Of a stretch of DNA of 64,000 bases, positions 10,091 through 18,726 are shown in pieces (position 1 is the first letter of the stretch; each line of letters opens with the position of its first letter). This DNA comes from JBGAHD01 sp044226395. Its GTDB lineage: Bacteria; Pseudomonadota; Gammaproteobacteria; Xanthomonadales; Ahniellaceae. The notes below the pieces were generated by a model. That model saw only the letters and a program-made list of their open reading frames with translations, searched no databases and was not told the DNA's origin. A program made the position numbers and the translations under genes. The stretch lies in assembly GCA_044226395.1 (NCBI GenBank), contig JBGAHD010000005.1:529357-593356 (forward strand). The letters are read 5' to 3'.

Positions 10091-11653
10091 TCAATCTTCG
10101 CTATTGAAAGGCGCGCCCCGCACGGTGTCGTAAACCTGATCAAAGACGCGCAGGCTATCGAGATTGTTCGGCTCGCCGACGCGAATACGATCGCCGAGCA
10201 GCAGCACGCGGCCCTGGGTCGCTTCATAACGCGGCCACTTCGGCCGATCGCGCGCGTTGGGATCGCTGGTCTTGATGAACTCGCTCCAATAGGCACTCAT
10301 CGCTGTCGCGAGGTCGCGGTCCGCCGCGGTCCACGCCCACGGCGATTGATCGAGATGATCGAACATGTACCACAGCTCGGCGAAATGACTCGCGCCCCAG
10401 CCGGCGTGCGGTGAGTCCTTCGGAAACGGCGGGCGACGATCGAACACGTAGTAGTACACCGGCGTCTTCGCGCGCGAGGCATGTAGTCTCGCCCACGTGT
10501 GCATGTCCCAGGCGAAGCGCAGGTCGCGTTCGAAATCGAGGCGCGCCTGGCGCGCGTCTTCGTCCGTCGCATGCGGATAGGCCTCAAGCAGCGCGGGTGG
10601 CAAGGCGCCGAATCGCTTTTGGATGTCGGTCACGAAGCTCGCCGCGCGCACATCGTCGACGTCGACCAGCGCCCTCGCCTCCTCCGCGTTGAAGCCGATC
10701 AGGATCGGCACGTCATGAATGCGCCGCGTGCGATATGCCTCGTACGGCGTGCGCGGCAACACGCGCGGCTCGATCACCGGATGCGAGACGGCATTCGCGG
10801 CGGGCGCGAGCAAATCGTCGACCTTCATCGCGCGCAGATCGGCGATCGATTTCGCGCCGAGCGCGGTAGCGTAGTCGATACCATCCTGCTCGGCCGCATC
10901 GAGCTGATACTGCGGCGCGAGTTGAATTGGCTCGAACAAGCCACCGCTTTGCGCGATCGCGCCGTGAAACAAGCCTTCGGCCGCCGGCGAAGCAAGCAAG
11001 ATGCTCACCGACATCGCGCCCGCCGATTGCCCGGCGATGGTCACGCGTCGCGGATCGCCACCGAAGGCCGCGATGTTGCGCACGATCCAACGAAGCGCGG
11101 CGATCTGATCCAACACGCCGTAGTTGCCCGAGCCGCCCGCGCCGGATTCGCGCGTGAGCTCGGGATGCGCGAGAAAGCCCAAGGGCCCCAAACGATAGGC
11201 CACGCTCACCACGATCACGCCACGCGCGGCCAAGCGATCGCCCCAGTACAAGGGCATCGACGCCGAGCCATTGGTATAGCCGCCGCCGTGAATCCACACC
11301 AGCACGGGATAGCCGCGCGCGGAACGACGCTTCGGCGCCCAGACGTTGAGGTAAAGACAATCCTCGCTCGTCTCTGGCGCAACTTCGCCCGGCATCGACA
11401 CCCCGCGTTGCGGACACGCCGGCGCGAAGCGTTCCGCGCGCCGAACGCCCGACCAGGCGGGCGTCGCGACCGGCTCGCGCCATCGCCGATCGCCCAACGG
11501 CGGCGCCGCGAACGGCACGCCGCGATAGACGCGCAAGCCGCCGTCGTCGACGCCGTCGAGCCAGCCTTGCTCGACCTTCACCGGCTTCGCGAACGCCAAG
11601 CCACTCGCGAGCACCCAGACCAAACCCGCGCAAATCCCGCGATACCACCGCAT
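10091..11653 (-). CDS. Type-B carboxylesterase, exported
   Basis: 520 aa from the ATG at 11653, which has a GGAG site and opens a signal peptide (…LASGLAFA). It has the hallmarks of the carboxylesterase/cholinesterase family: VYRGVPFAAPPLG near the N-terminus, SEDCLYLNVWAP, the oxyanion motif WIHGGGY, the nucleophile elbow GQSAGAMS, and GASHFAELWYMF carrying the catalytic His region. It hydrolyses carboxylic esters, probably in the periplasm. It converges on the hydrolase upstream and diverges from the LytTR gene. The upstream in-frame ATG at 11746 is less likely because it would bury the signal peptide. Confidence 0.9.
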   Translation of the reverse strand: MRWYRGICAGLVWVLASGLAFAKPVKVEQGWLDGVDDGGLRVYRGVPFAAPPLGDRRWREPVATPAWSGVRRAERFAPACPQRGVSMPGEVAPETSEDCLYLNVWAPKRRSARGYPVLVWIHGGGYTNGSASMPLYWGDRLAARGVIVVSVAYRLGPLGFLAHPELTRESGAGGSGNYGVLDQIAALRWIVRNIAAFGGDPRRVTIAGQSAGAMSVSILLASPAAEGLFHGAIAQSGGLFEPIQLAPQYQLDAAEQDGIDYATALGAKSIADLRAMKVDDLLAPAANAVSHPVIEPRVLPRTPYEAYRTRRIHDVPILIGFNAEEARALVDVDDVRAASFVTDIQKRFGALPPALLEAYPHATDEDARQARLDFERDLRFAWDMHTWARLHASRAKTPVYYYVFDRRPPFPKDSPHAGWGASHFAELWYMFDHLDQSPWAWTAADRDLATAMSAYWSEFIKTSDPNARDRPKWPRYEATQGRVLLLGDRIRVGEPNNLDSLRVFDQVYDTVRGAPFNSED

Positions 11654-11766
11654 GCTGCACTCCGCTTCGAAAGACCAGAGCGCAGCCTGCGCATCGAACC
11701 CCGCGCGGGCCAGACCGCCTCGTCCCGCGACCGTCCAGTTCGTCACGAACCCCTGCCGTTCATCCC

Positions 11767-12666
11767 ATGGACGAAGCGAATTCGCCCACGCACACTGCGC
11801 GCATGAACGTGATCGCTGGCGATACTCACGACCTGGCGCCCCGCTGGCCGACCTGGCAAGAAGGGCTGTGCGGCTTCGGCTACTGGCTGGCCTTCGTGCT
11901 GGTGCTCGAGCCCGGCAACATCCTGCGCGCGGCGGCCTTGGGCTACAGCCTCGATATCACGCATGAGATCACGCGCATGCTCGCCGCGAGCCTGCTTGGC
12001 GCGGTGGTCACGCCGATGGTGTTCGCCCTCGTGCGGCGCTACCCGCTGGCGACACCGGATCTCACGCGCCGCTTGACCCTGCATCTCGCCGGCGCCTTGG
12101 GCTTGAGCGCTGGGTTGATCATCGCCTCCTGCCTGCTCGCGGCCTGGGGCTTCGAAGGCGCGTGGCTGCCCAGCTTGCGCACGTTGCAGCGCGAGTTCGC
12201 GGCCAATGGCTTGCTGCTGATGTTCGCGCTCACCGGATTGATCGCGATCGCGCATGTCATCGTCTCGGGGCAGATCGCGCGCGTGCGGCGCGAGGCGATG
12301 CCGTCGCCCGCCACTTCGCCAGAAGACCCCGGGACCGAAGCCGCATCCCGAGTACGCATCAAGCATCGCCACCGCGACTACGACATCGACCTCGCGACCA
12401 TCGACTGGGTGGAATCGCAGGGCAACTACGTCGCCCTGCACGTCGGCACCGCCGTGCATCTGCTGCGCGAAACGCTCACCGCCTTCGAACGACGCGTCGA
12501 CGCCGCGCAATTTCTGCGTGTCCACCGACGATTGCTCGTGCGCGAGGATCGCATCGCCACAATCAAACCCTTGTCGAACGGGGACGCCCAACTCACGCTC
12601 ACCGATGGCACGGAATTGCGCGCGAGTCGGAGTTTTCGATCGCAGTGGCGGCGCGAGCGCGCATAG
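11767..12666 (+). CDS. Membrane-anchored LytTR-family transcription regulator
   Basis: 299 aa. About four hydrophobic segments (residues ~30-50, 70-88, 108-130, 152-175) precede a LytTR DNA-binding domain at ~197-297. That domain includes IDWVESQGNYVALHV, the RETLTAFERR helix and FLRVHRRLLV. There is no receiver domain, so sensing presumably goes through the membrane part. No ribosome site supports the first ATG; Met13 (11803) is a possible alternative. It diverges from the carboxylesterase, whose promoter it might control (inference). Confidence 0.88.
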   Translation: MDEANSPTHTARMNVIAGDTHDLAPRWPTWQEGLCGFGYWLAFVLVLEPGNILRAAALGYSLDITHEITRMLAASLLGAVVTPMVFALVRRYPLATPDLTRRLTLHLAGALGLSAGLIIASCLLAAWGFEGAWLPSLRTLQREFAANGLLLMFALTGLIAIAHVIVSGQIARVRREAMPSPATSPEDPGTEAASRVRIKHRHRDYDIDLATIDWVESQGNYVALHVGTAVHLLRETLTAFERRVDAAQFLRVHRRLLVREDRIATIKPLSNGDAQLTLTDGTELRASRSFRSQWRRERA

Positions 12667-12731
12667 GCTTGGCTCGCAAGGTCGCGAGGTGTCGCGCAAC
12701 GATCCGAACAACGCGTTGGTGAAGATCGGCG

Positions 12732-13934
12732 TTACGACAACGCCCGCACCGCCGCCACCCGCCGCGCCATCTCAGCCTCGGTATCGATCGACGAGCTGCG
12801 CGCGTGCGCGAAGTGTTCGCGCAGATAGCGCGCCGTGGCTTGGGCTTCCGCGGTGACGGCGTCGCGCGTGGCGGTGTCGGGAGGATCGAGGTAGCCGACT
12901 TCGATGTCGCGGCGTGTGGGGTCGAATTCCCAGAAGCCGATAAGGCGATCGCGCGCGAGCACGGGGCGCAAGGCGGCGTGGCGGGCTTCGCCCAAGGGCG
13001 GTGATGCGGCTTCGGCTGCAAGCGGCAGGCGTCGCGCGTGATGGCGTGGGTCGATCCAGTCGGCGAGGCCTTGGCCGAAGCTCAGCAAATTGTCGTCGAA
13101 GGGCAGCAGGGCGACGAAAGACTCGAGATCGCGACGCCAGCCGGTGCGGACGATGACGGGGTCGCCGAGATAGGCGATGCCGTCGATGTCGTAGCGGTTC
13201 AGGCCCACGGCGTCGACGGCGGGCGCGGCGTCGTTCGGCGCGAGACCGCTCCAGGCGATGAACGCTTCAAGCGTGGCCAAGCCCGCCCAGGCGAAGAAGC
13301 GCGTGGCGAGTTCGCGCGCGAGCGCGCCCACCGGAATGCGGCCAATGGGCGCGGCGAGCGACCACGCGAACAGCTCGTGATCGAGCCGACCATCGCGCGG
13401 TCGGCGCGCGATGCAGCCATCGCATTCGAGCAGGCGCAGCACGTGCGGCAGCGGCGTGGCCAGGCCGAGTCGGCGGCCGGCGTCGCCGAGCGGGCGCAAG
13501 GTGCCCGGGGGCAGCGCGCGGCGCAGTTCATCGGTCGAGGTCGGGCCGTCGCGTTCGAGCGTGGTCAGCACGGCGCGCGCGACCGATTCGATTTCGACCG
13601 CGGGCACGGGCACGCGCGCGAGTTCGCGCAGCCAGCGCGCGCGACCGAGGTGACTGGCCGCGCCGAGCATCACCGCGCGATCTTCGCTCAAGCCAAGATG
13701 CAGACAGCCGCGCACGCTCGGGCCGACCGTGAGTTCACCTTGCGCGACGGCCAGATGCAGGGCTTCGGGTTGCAGGCCACGCGCGCGGGCGCGCAGGGCC
13801 AGATAGACATCGACGCCGCGATGAGCGCGATGCAGACCCGTGTGTCGATGCAAGTCGACGAAGGTCCGCGCGCGCGCGGGAAATTGCGTGGCCACGCGCA
13901 CGCGGCGCAGCGCGCGCTGATCCATCGATGGCAT
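12732..13934 (-). CDS. Winged-helix DNA-binding protein, AlkZ/YcaQ-like family
   Basis: 400 aa, soluble. The region DIDGIAYLGDPVIVRTGWRR, the following LLPFDDNLLSFG and the C-terminal GFWEFDPTRRDIEVGYLDPP are typical of the winged-helix proteins related to AlkZ/YcaQ glycosylases (PF06224). AlkZ enzymes excise bulky alkylation or crosslink lesions using a QxQ or QxD motif; I could not place that motif with certainty, so the glycosylase activity is inference from the family. The start at 13934 or the Met three codons later would both work. Confidence 0.7.
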   Translation of the reverse strand: MPSMDQRALRRVRVATQFPARARTFVDLHRHTGLHRAHRGVDVYLALRARARGLQPEALHLAVAQGELTVGPSVRGCLHLGLSEDRAVMLGAASHLGRARWLRELARVPVPAVEIESVARAVLTTLERDGPTSTDELRRALPPGTLRPLGDAGRRLGLATPLPHVLRLLECDGCIARRPRDGRLDHELFAWSLAAPIGRIPVGALARELATRFFAWAGLATLEAFIAWSGLAPNDAAPAVDAVGLNRYDIDGIAYLGDPVIVRTGWRRDLESFVALLPFDDNLLSFGQGLADWIDPRHHARRLPLAAEAASPPLGEARHAALRPVLARDRLIGFWEFDPTRRDIEVGYLDPPDTATRDAVTAEAQATARYLREHFAHARSSSIDTEAEMARRVAAVRALS

Positions 13935-14078
13935 AGGTCGACCTGCGCTCCCGTGACGCGCGCGCGCCGATCCATGATCGTTCGCGCGTCAATTCCAGCG
14001 CGCAAGCGTAACGCGCGACGCCAGGCCCAGCCGTGACCGAAAGTGCGCATCGGCGTTTGAATTCGCCTTGCGGCGAGA

Positions 14079-15311
14079 TCAGCGTCGCTTGGCCTCGTCC
14101 TTGGCGGCCGCGCGGCACGCGGGAAGACGTTCGCAACTTCTGCGCCATGTCGCGCGGATCGTCTCGATCGCAGTCGACGTCATGACCGGCGAGGTTTGTT
14201 GCTTGCTCACGCGCACGGGATCGAGCGGCGCCGGCTCGCCGGGCGCGAGCACGCGCATGTCATGCAAGGACACCCACAGTCCGAAATAGCCCGTGCCTTC
14301 GACCGCCCAACCGACGGTCTTGATCGGCAGCGCTTGGTCGGTGGGCATGGGCGTGTCGAACAGTCCCTCGTCGCTGGCGCAGCGGAACAGCGCCTGCAGA
14401 TCGATGGTGTAGCGGCGCTCGTCGCCGCGACCGCGCAACGGTTGCAGGTCTTCGAGCGCGGGGCAATGCAAACCGATTTCTCCCGCGTTGAAAAAGGCGA
14501 TGTTCGCGCCGGGATACAAACCGGAATCACGCATCGGCCAATTCCAGCGCCGACTGAGGCCCGCGTTCCAGCGCGCGCTCCACGTGATGCCATTCCACAG
14601 CAGATTGACGAAGATCATGCGCGGCTGACCTTGCCACTCCGTCGCCACCCACACGTAGTGCAGCCACATGCCCTTGTGACCGCGCGCCTCGCCGGGCGCG
14701 GGATCGCGCACTTGCACGTAGTCCCACACGCGATCGACAAAGCTCAGCACGTGCGGCCGCGCCGGATCATTGAGCGCGCCGATGGGACCGCCATTGCCGT
14801 GATCGTCATCGATCACCAGCGACAGGAATGGAATAGCGTACTGCCCCAGCGGCCGATGCGGATTGGGGTACAGATGATTGAGCACCAAGTGCGCGCGCTT
14901 GAAGTCCTCGCCCGGCTGCGATTGCGACAACGCGGTGAAGCCCATGATGCCCTCGCCCGGATTGGCGCGCGGCAACGATTGGCCGGGCGGGCCGGAGCCG
15001 GAGGTGTCGATCTCCCACGGCTCGTTATTCATCTGCAGCATCCAGTAACGGCCATCGGCGCCGACATTCTGGCTGAAGTAGTTCGACGCGGCGAAGACGC
15101 TGCGCGTGGTCGGGCACTGCGAGTTGATCACGAGTGGATCGGGCGTGGGATACAGACACGGTCCGAACGACAGCGGCAACTCGGCCGTGCCGCGCCGTGG
15201 ATCGTCGTAGTCCGTGCGAATGGGCGCGCGCACGAAACCTTGATCGAAGAAATAGTCGGCGCGCGCGGCACCCGCGAGCGCGAGAAGGGCTAGGCCAAGC
15301 CAAGGCTTCAT
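14079..15311 (-). CDS. Secreted protein of unknown function
   Basis: 410 aa from the ATG at 15311, which begins a clear signal peptide (MKPWLGLALLALAGAARA). The mature protein is rich in Trp, Tyr and Gly and soluble-looking (YFFDQGFVRAPIRTDYDD..., GMWLHYVWVATEWQGQP). I do not recognise a family or a catalytic motif. The C-terminus is basic (AAAKDEAKRR). It is a single gene, divergent from the two small exported proteins that follow. Confidence 0.65.
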   Translation of the reverse strand: MKPWLGLALLALAGAARADYFFDQGFVRAPIRTDYDDPRRGTAELPLSFGPCLYPTPDPLVINSQCPTTRSVFAASNYFSQNVGADGRYWMLQMNNEPWEIDTSGSGPPGQSLPRANPGEGIMGFTALSQSQPGEDFKRAHLVLNHLYPNPHRPLGQYAIPFLSLVIDDDHGNGGPIGALNDPARPHVLSFVDRVWDYVQVRDPAPGEARGHKGMWLHYVWVATEWQGQPRMIFVNLLWNGITWSARWNAGLSRRWNWPMRDSGLYPGANIAFFNAGEIGLHCPALEDLQPLRGRGDERRYTIDLQALFRCASDEGLFDTPMPTDQALPIKTVGWAVEGTGYFGLWVSLHDMRVLAPGEPAPLDPVRVSKQQTSPVMTSTAIETIRATWRRSCERLPACRAAAKDEAKRR

Positions 15312-15552
15312 GGTGGCACCACGCTGTGTTTCTTCGTTGTAGTTATTGGCGACGCTGAGCGTCGTCCGCGGCAAACCTCCGCCGCACTCCGATGGGGACC
15401 ACTATACGGAAATTCACGCGCGCAACGTGAATACGCGTGATTTGTCGAAATTGCGCGAATGCGCGCGCCACGTGGATTCCGCTTGCGCAAGGCGCGCGGC
15501 GCTTTCTACGATGTTCATCGTATATTACCCACGGGCCCGACAGGAGGCCGCC

Positions 15553-15798
15553 ATGTCACCGAAATCCCGAGTGCTTGCCTTGAACACACTCTTGCTGGGC
15601 GCCGCCACGATGCTGATCGGCGTGGCGCAAGCAAGCCCCGCCGACGATGCCGTGCGCGGCGCGGTGCTGCCCACGACGCTCATCGGCGCCGTCGACGACG
15701 GCACGATCGCAGACGTAGTCGACGCGCAGGCCGCGACCGAGGAACTGCCGGTGATCGCGGAAGCGGACGAGGCCACGCGCGAGCACCCCACGAAGTAG
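15553..15798 (+). CDS. Small exported protein, unknown
   Basis: 81 aa. AGGAGG sits 5 nt before the ATG at 15553. Residues ~1-27 form a signal peptide (…IGVAQASPADD) and the remaining ~54 residues are acidic. A longer in-frame ATG at 15508 has no ribosome site. It is followed by a second protein with a similar VAQASP/MAQASP processing region, suggesting a two-gene unit. No function can be read. Confidence 0.6.
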   Translation: MSPKSRVLALNTLLLGAATMLIGVAQASPADDAVRGAVLPTTLIGAVDDGTIADVVDAQAATEELPVIAEADEATREHPTK

Positions 15799-15844
15799 TC
15801 GAAAGGGCGGCGTCCGTTCCCGGGCGCCGCCCAGGAGCATGCGC

Positions 15845-16324
15845 ATGACTGAGTTTCTGCCCCGCATCGCGCGGCCTTGCCCGCTGCGCGCGAACGAACG
15901 ACCCGCGCCGGGCAGCGAATGCACGCGCTGCGCGCGGCGCGTGCATGATCTCGATACGATGAGCGTGGTCGAACGACAAGCGTTTCTCGCGGGCTGTCAG
16001 GCTTCGGTCTGCGTGGCCTACACGCGGCGCGTGGCGCGAAGCGCGTTGGGGCTTGGTGTGCTTGCGGCGATGTCGGCGGGCATGGCGCAAGCGAGCCCCG
16101 TGCTGCAGGACGCGGAAGCGCTGACGATCGAACTCGAAATCGTCGGAGGCACTGGCGAAGATCCAAGCGCCGATCTGATCGATGCCCAGGAAGAAGCTGA
16201 CTATCGCGCCCTCGCGGGCTTGCCGACTCTCGACGACGCGTCGACGCCATCGACTTCAATAACCGACGAAGTCACCGCGCCTTCGCCCATCGATCCACGT
16301 TCGTCTACGCGCAAGCGCGATTGA
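15845..16324 (+). CDS. Small Cys-containing protein with one membrane segment
   Basis: 159 aa; the ATG at 15845 is preferred to 15839 because AGGAG lies 7 nt upstream of it. Residues ~23-60 hold ECTRCARRVHDLDTMS and later CQASVC, a Cys-pair module that could bind metal. A hydrophobic segment ending MAQASP follows at ~65-85, then an acidic tail. The layout suggests an inner-membrane protein with a cytoplasmic Cys module. It lies 46 bp after the 81-aa gene and probably shares its transcript. Its function is unknown. Confidence 0.6.
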   Translation: MTEFLPRIARPCPLRANERPAPGSECTRCARRVHDLDTMSVVERQAFLAGCQASVCVAYTRRVARSALGLGVLAAMSAGMAQASPVLQDAEALTIELEIVGGTGEDPSADLIDAQEEADYRALAGLPTLDDASTPSTSITDEVTAPSPIDPRSSTRKRD

Positions 16325-16343
16325 TCACTTCGCGCGCATCGAC

Positions 16344-17810
16344 TCATTCGGTCGATGCGCGCGCGATCACCGCGCGCGAACGGTCACGCAGCGCTCCGGC
16401 CGCTTCCAATTTCAACTCGCGCAGAACACTCATGCCCGGCAACAAGCGCGACGGATCGCCATCCCCCGTGACCAAGGCGATGTGCCCACTGTCGAAGCCG
16501 TCGAGCGCCGCGTCATAGCTGCGCCAGCGACCGTCGATCCACGCCTGCGCCCAGACGTGGGGCACGAACACCGCGCGTCGACCATGAAACTGATCCGAAT
16601 ACACCATGCCCGCCGCGACGCGCGCCGGAATGCCTTGTGCGCGCGCGAGCGCCACGAGCAGCACCGCGTACTCCGTGCAGTCACCACTGCGACGACGCGC
16701 GGCTTCCAATGCCGACGCATAGCCGACGAATGCGACCTGACCCGTCATGTGCGTCGCGACGAAGCGCGTGAGCTTGTCCATGCGCAAGCGCGGGTCGCGC
16801 GCGGTGCCCGCGGCGCGACGCGCCATGGCGCGCAGTTCGGGATGGCCGCTCTGAATCCAGGCGTTCGGTCGACGCAGCGCTTCCAAGGTCTCGGCATCAG
16901 GCGCGGCTTCGTCGCCACAGTCCGCGCACACTTCGACGCGCCAGCGATCGCCCACGCGTTGCGCGTGCTGTTCGCCTGTCGTGACGAATGGGCTCTCGTC
17001 CGACGTCGCGCGAAACTCATACCGGATCGCGCCAGCGAGCGCTGGCTTCGACATGCGATTGGGCGAACGCAGCCACGCCGTGGCTAAGTGATCGAGCGGC
17101 ACCGACGGCGCGGTGGCGCAAGCGCGATCGCAGGTCACCAGGTCGATGGCGAAGCCAGCCAGACGCAAGCTGGCGCGACGCACGTCGCCCGCGTCGTCGA
17201 GCCATTGCGTGCTTTCGCGCCACTGATCGCCCTCGCGTTCGCGGCGATGCACCTCGGTGACGCGCACCTCGCCCCTGGGCGTGGCGAGCGTCGAGACACT
17301 CACGGCCTCGACTTCGGTCTCGACCGCGACGGCATCGGCGGCGCTGAACCCGCGAAAGCGCGCGACCGCGCCCGGCCGCCCGAGCACGCGCGCGATCGCG
17401 GCGCGCTGCGCTTCGGGAAAAAGCACGTCGTTCGGCATCGTTGACTGCTGCCGTTGCTCGACACCGTCATTGGCGCGCCGCACGCGCAGCTGGCCGTTCT
17501 CGATGTCGCCTTGCACGACCGTCTCGGCCACGCCAGCGCGCGTGCGCGCCGTGAATCCCAGCGGTCGCCCACTCGCGTCCTCGCGATAGCTCACGTCAAC
17601 GAGTAAGGGCTCGACGCGCGCGCCACGGCGCAACGACAGCCGCAACATCTCGCGATGTCGCACTTCACCGCGCGTCACCGTGCGCTCGCCTACGGACTGA
17701 CCGACCTTGACGCCATCGACCAGCACCGCGCGCCATTGCCGCGTGTCGTCGCGCGCCCAAGTCGAGCACGACAGCATGAGCAAACCCCAGGCGACGAAAG
17801 GCGCGCGCAT
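16344..17810 (-). CDS. Transglutaminase-like cysteine peptidase family protein, exported
   Basis: 488 aa with an N-terminal signal peptide (MRAPFVAWGLLMLSCSTWA). The N-terminal ~330 residues are beta-rich and unassigned. The C-terminal part is a transglutaminase core with the triad regions in order: GDCTEYAVLLVALARAQGIP (Cys), PHVWAQAWIDG (His) and YDAALDG (Asp). Such bacterial proteins are thought to be peptidases or amide-modifying enzymes of the envelope; the substrate is unknown. It converges on the small-protein pair. Confidence 0.85.
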   Translation of the reverse strand: MRAPFVAWGLLMLSCSTWARDDTRQWRAVLVDGVKVGQSVGERTVTRGEVRHREMLRLSLRRGARVEPLLVDVSYREDASGRPLGFTARTRAGVAETVVQGDIENGQLRVRRANDGVEQRQQSTMPNDVLFPEAQRAAIARVLGRPGAVARFRGFSAADAVAVETEVEAVSVSTLATPRGEVRVTEVHRREREGDQWRESTQWLDDAGDVRRASLRLAGFAIDLVTCDRACATAPSVPLDHLATAWLRSPNRMSKPALAGAIRYEFRATSDESPFVTTGEQHAQRVGDRWRVEVCADCGDEAAPDAETLEALRRPNAWIQSGHPELRAMARRAAGTARDPRLRMDKLTRFVATHMTGQVAFVGYASALEAARRRSGDCTEYAVLLVALARAQGIPARVAAGMVYSDQFHGRRAVFVPHVWAQAWIDGRWRSYDAALDGFDSGHIALVTGDGDPSRLLPGMSVLRELKLEAAGALRDRSRAVIARASTE

Positions 17811-17864
17811 GCGCCATTGTCACGCCGCGACCGCGCGCGGTGGCCGCGAAAATTGCGTGTCCGC

Positions 17865-18599
17865 TCAGTCGACGCGGCGCAGCGTCACCACCAGCACATC
17901 GCGATACGCGGGCAAGGCGGGATCGACCGGCGTCACCGGCGTGACGCCGTGATACAGACGATGATCGTCGACCAAGGCCGTGTCGAAGGCATGCGTCAGC
18001 GTGAAGCTGCCCAGTTCGCGACCGCCCTCGTCATGAATCGTGGTCGTGCCCGAGGCGATATTGGTGCGTGCGACCATCATCACCAGTACCCAGTCCACGC
18101 CATCGCGATGCACGCCTTCGGGCGTGGGCAGGCCGGCCAGGTCGACGCGCGCCTCGATGCGGAACTGATGTACTTCGATATGCCAACGTTTCACTTCGGG
18201 CGAGAGCGCGCCGAAGAAGGCGCGCGCGAAGTGCAACACCGCGACCAGGCTCGCGCCCGCGCCGATGGCGTCGTCGATCGGCGCGAACCAGCGCGCCACG
18301 CCGCCGTTCAAGCGGTTGTAGTCCAGGCTTTGATAGTGCGCCTCGTGCGGCGCGCGCGTGATCTCGCCCGTGGCGGGCGCGTCGTACACGGCGTAGCGGC
18401 GACGGCGATAGCGGCCTTGATCGCCCATGTAGTCATCGAGCGGCAGATCGTTCCAGCTCGCCGCGAAGGCGGGCCAGTCAGCAAGATCGCGCCATTGCTC
18501 GAGCAGGCGTTGCATGCGCGCGGCCGGCACTTGCGCGAAGCCTTCGCGCGCCACGGCTTCGCGCAGCACTTCGGAAATCACCGGCACGGTCGCCGTCAT
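17865..18599 (-). CDS. 2-oxoglutarate/Fe(II) dioxygenase, 2OG-Fe_Oxy_2 family
   Basis: 244 aa from the ATG at 18599; the upstream in-frame extension is Arg-rich and non-coding in character. The motif GVHRDGVDWVLVMM provides the HxD iron ligands. DDHRLYHGVTPV provides the distal His, and an Arg near the C-terminus suits 2-oxoglutarate binding. The family (PF10014) includes free amino-acid hydroxylases such as isoleucine dioxygenase, so a small hydroxylated amino acid product is plausible. No pathway genes are adjacent. Confidence 0.82.
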   Translation of the reverse strand: MTATVPVISEVLREAVAREGFAQVPAARMQRLLEQWRDLADWPAFAASWNDLPLDDYMGDQGRYRRRRYAVYDAPATGEITRAPHEAHYQSLDYNRLNGGVARWFAPIDDAIGAGASLVAVLHFARAFFGALSPEVKRWHIEVHQFRIEARVDLAGLPTPEGVHRDGVDWVLVMMVARTNIASGTTTIHDEGGRELGSFTLTHAFDTALVDDHRLYHGVTPVTPVDPALPAYRDVLVVTLRRVD

Positions 18600-18726
18600 C
18601 GCTTGCTCCGGCACCCGCGTTGGCGCCCTGCCCGCCCAGGCCCGCGCGCGCGAGCCGCGATCGCCGCGCGATCGCGCCTTCACTCTAGCGCAAGCGCGCG
18701 CCCGTGGCGCGGGCGCGCCGAGCGAC

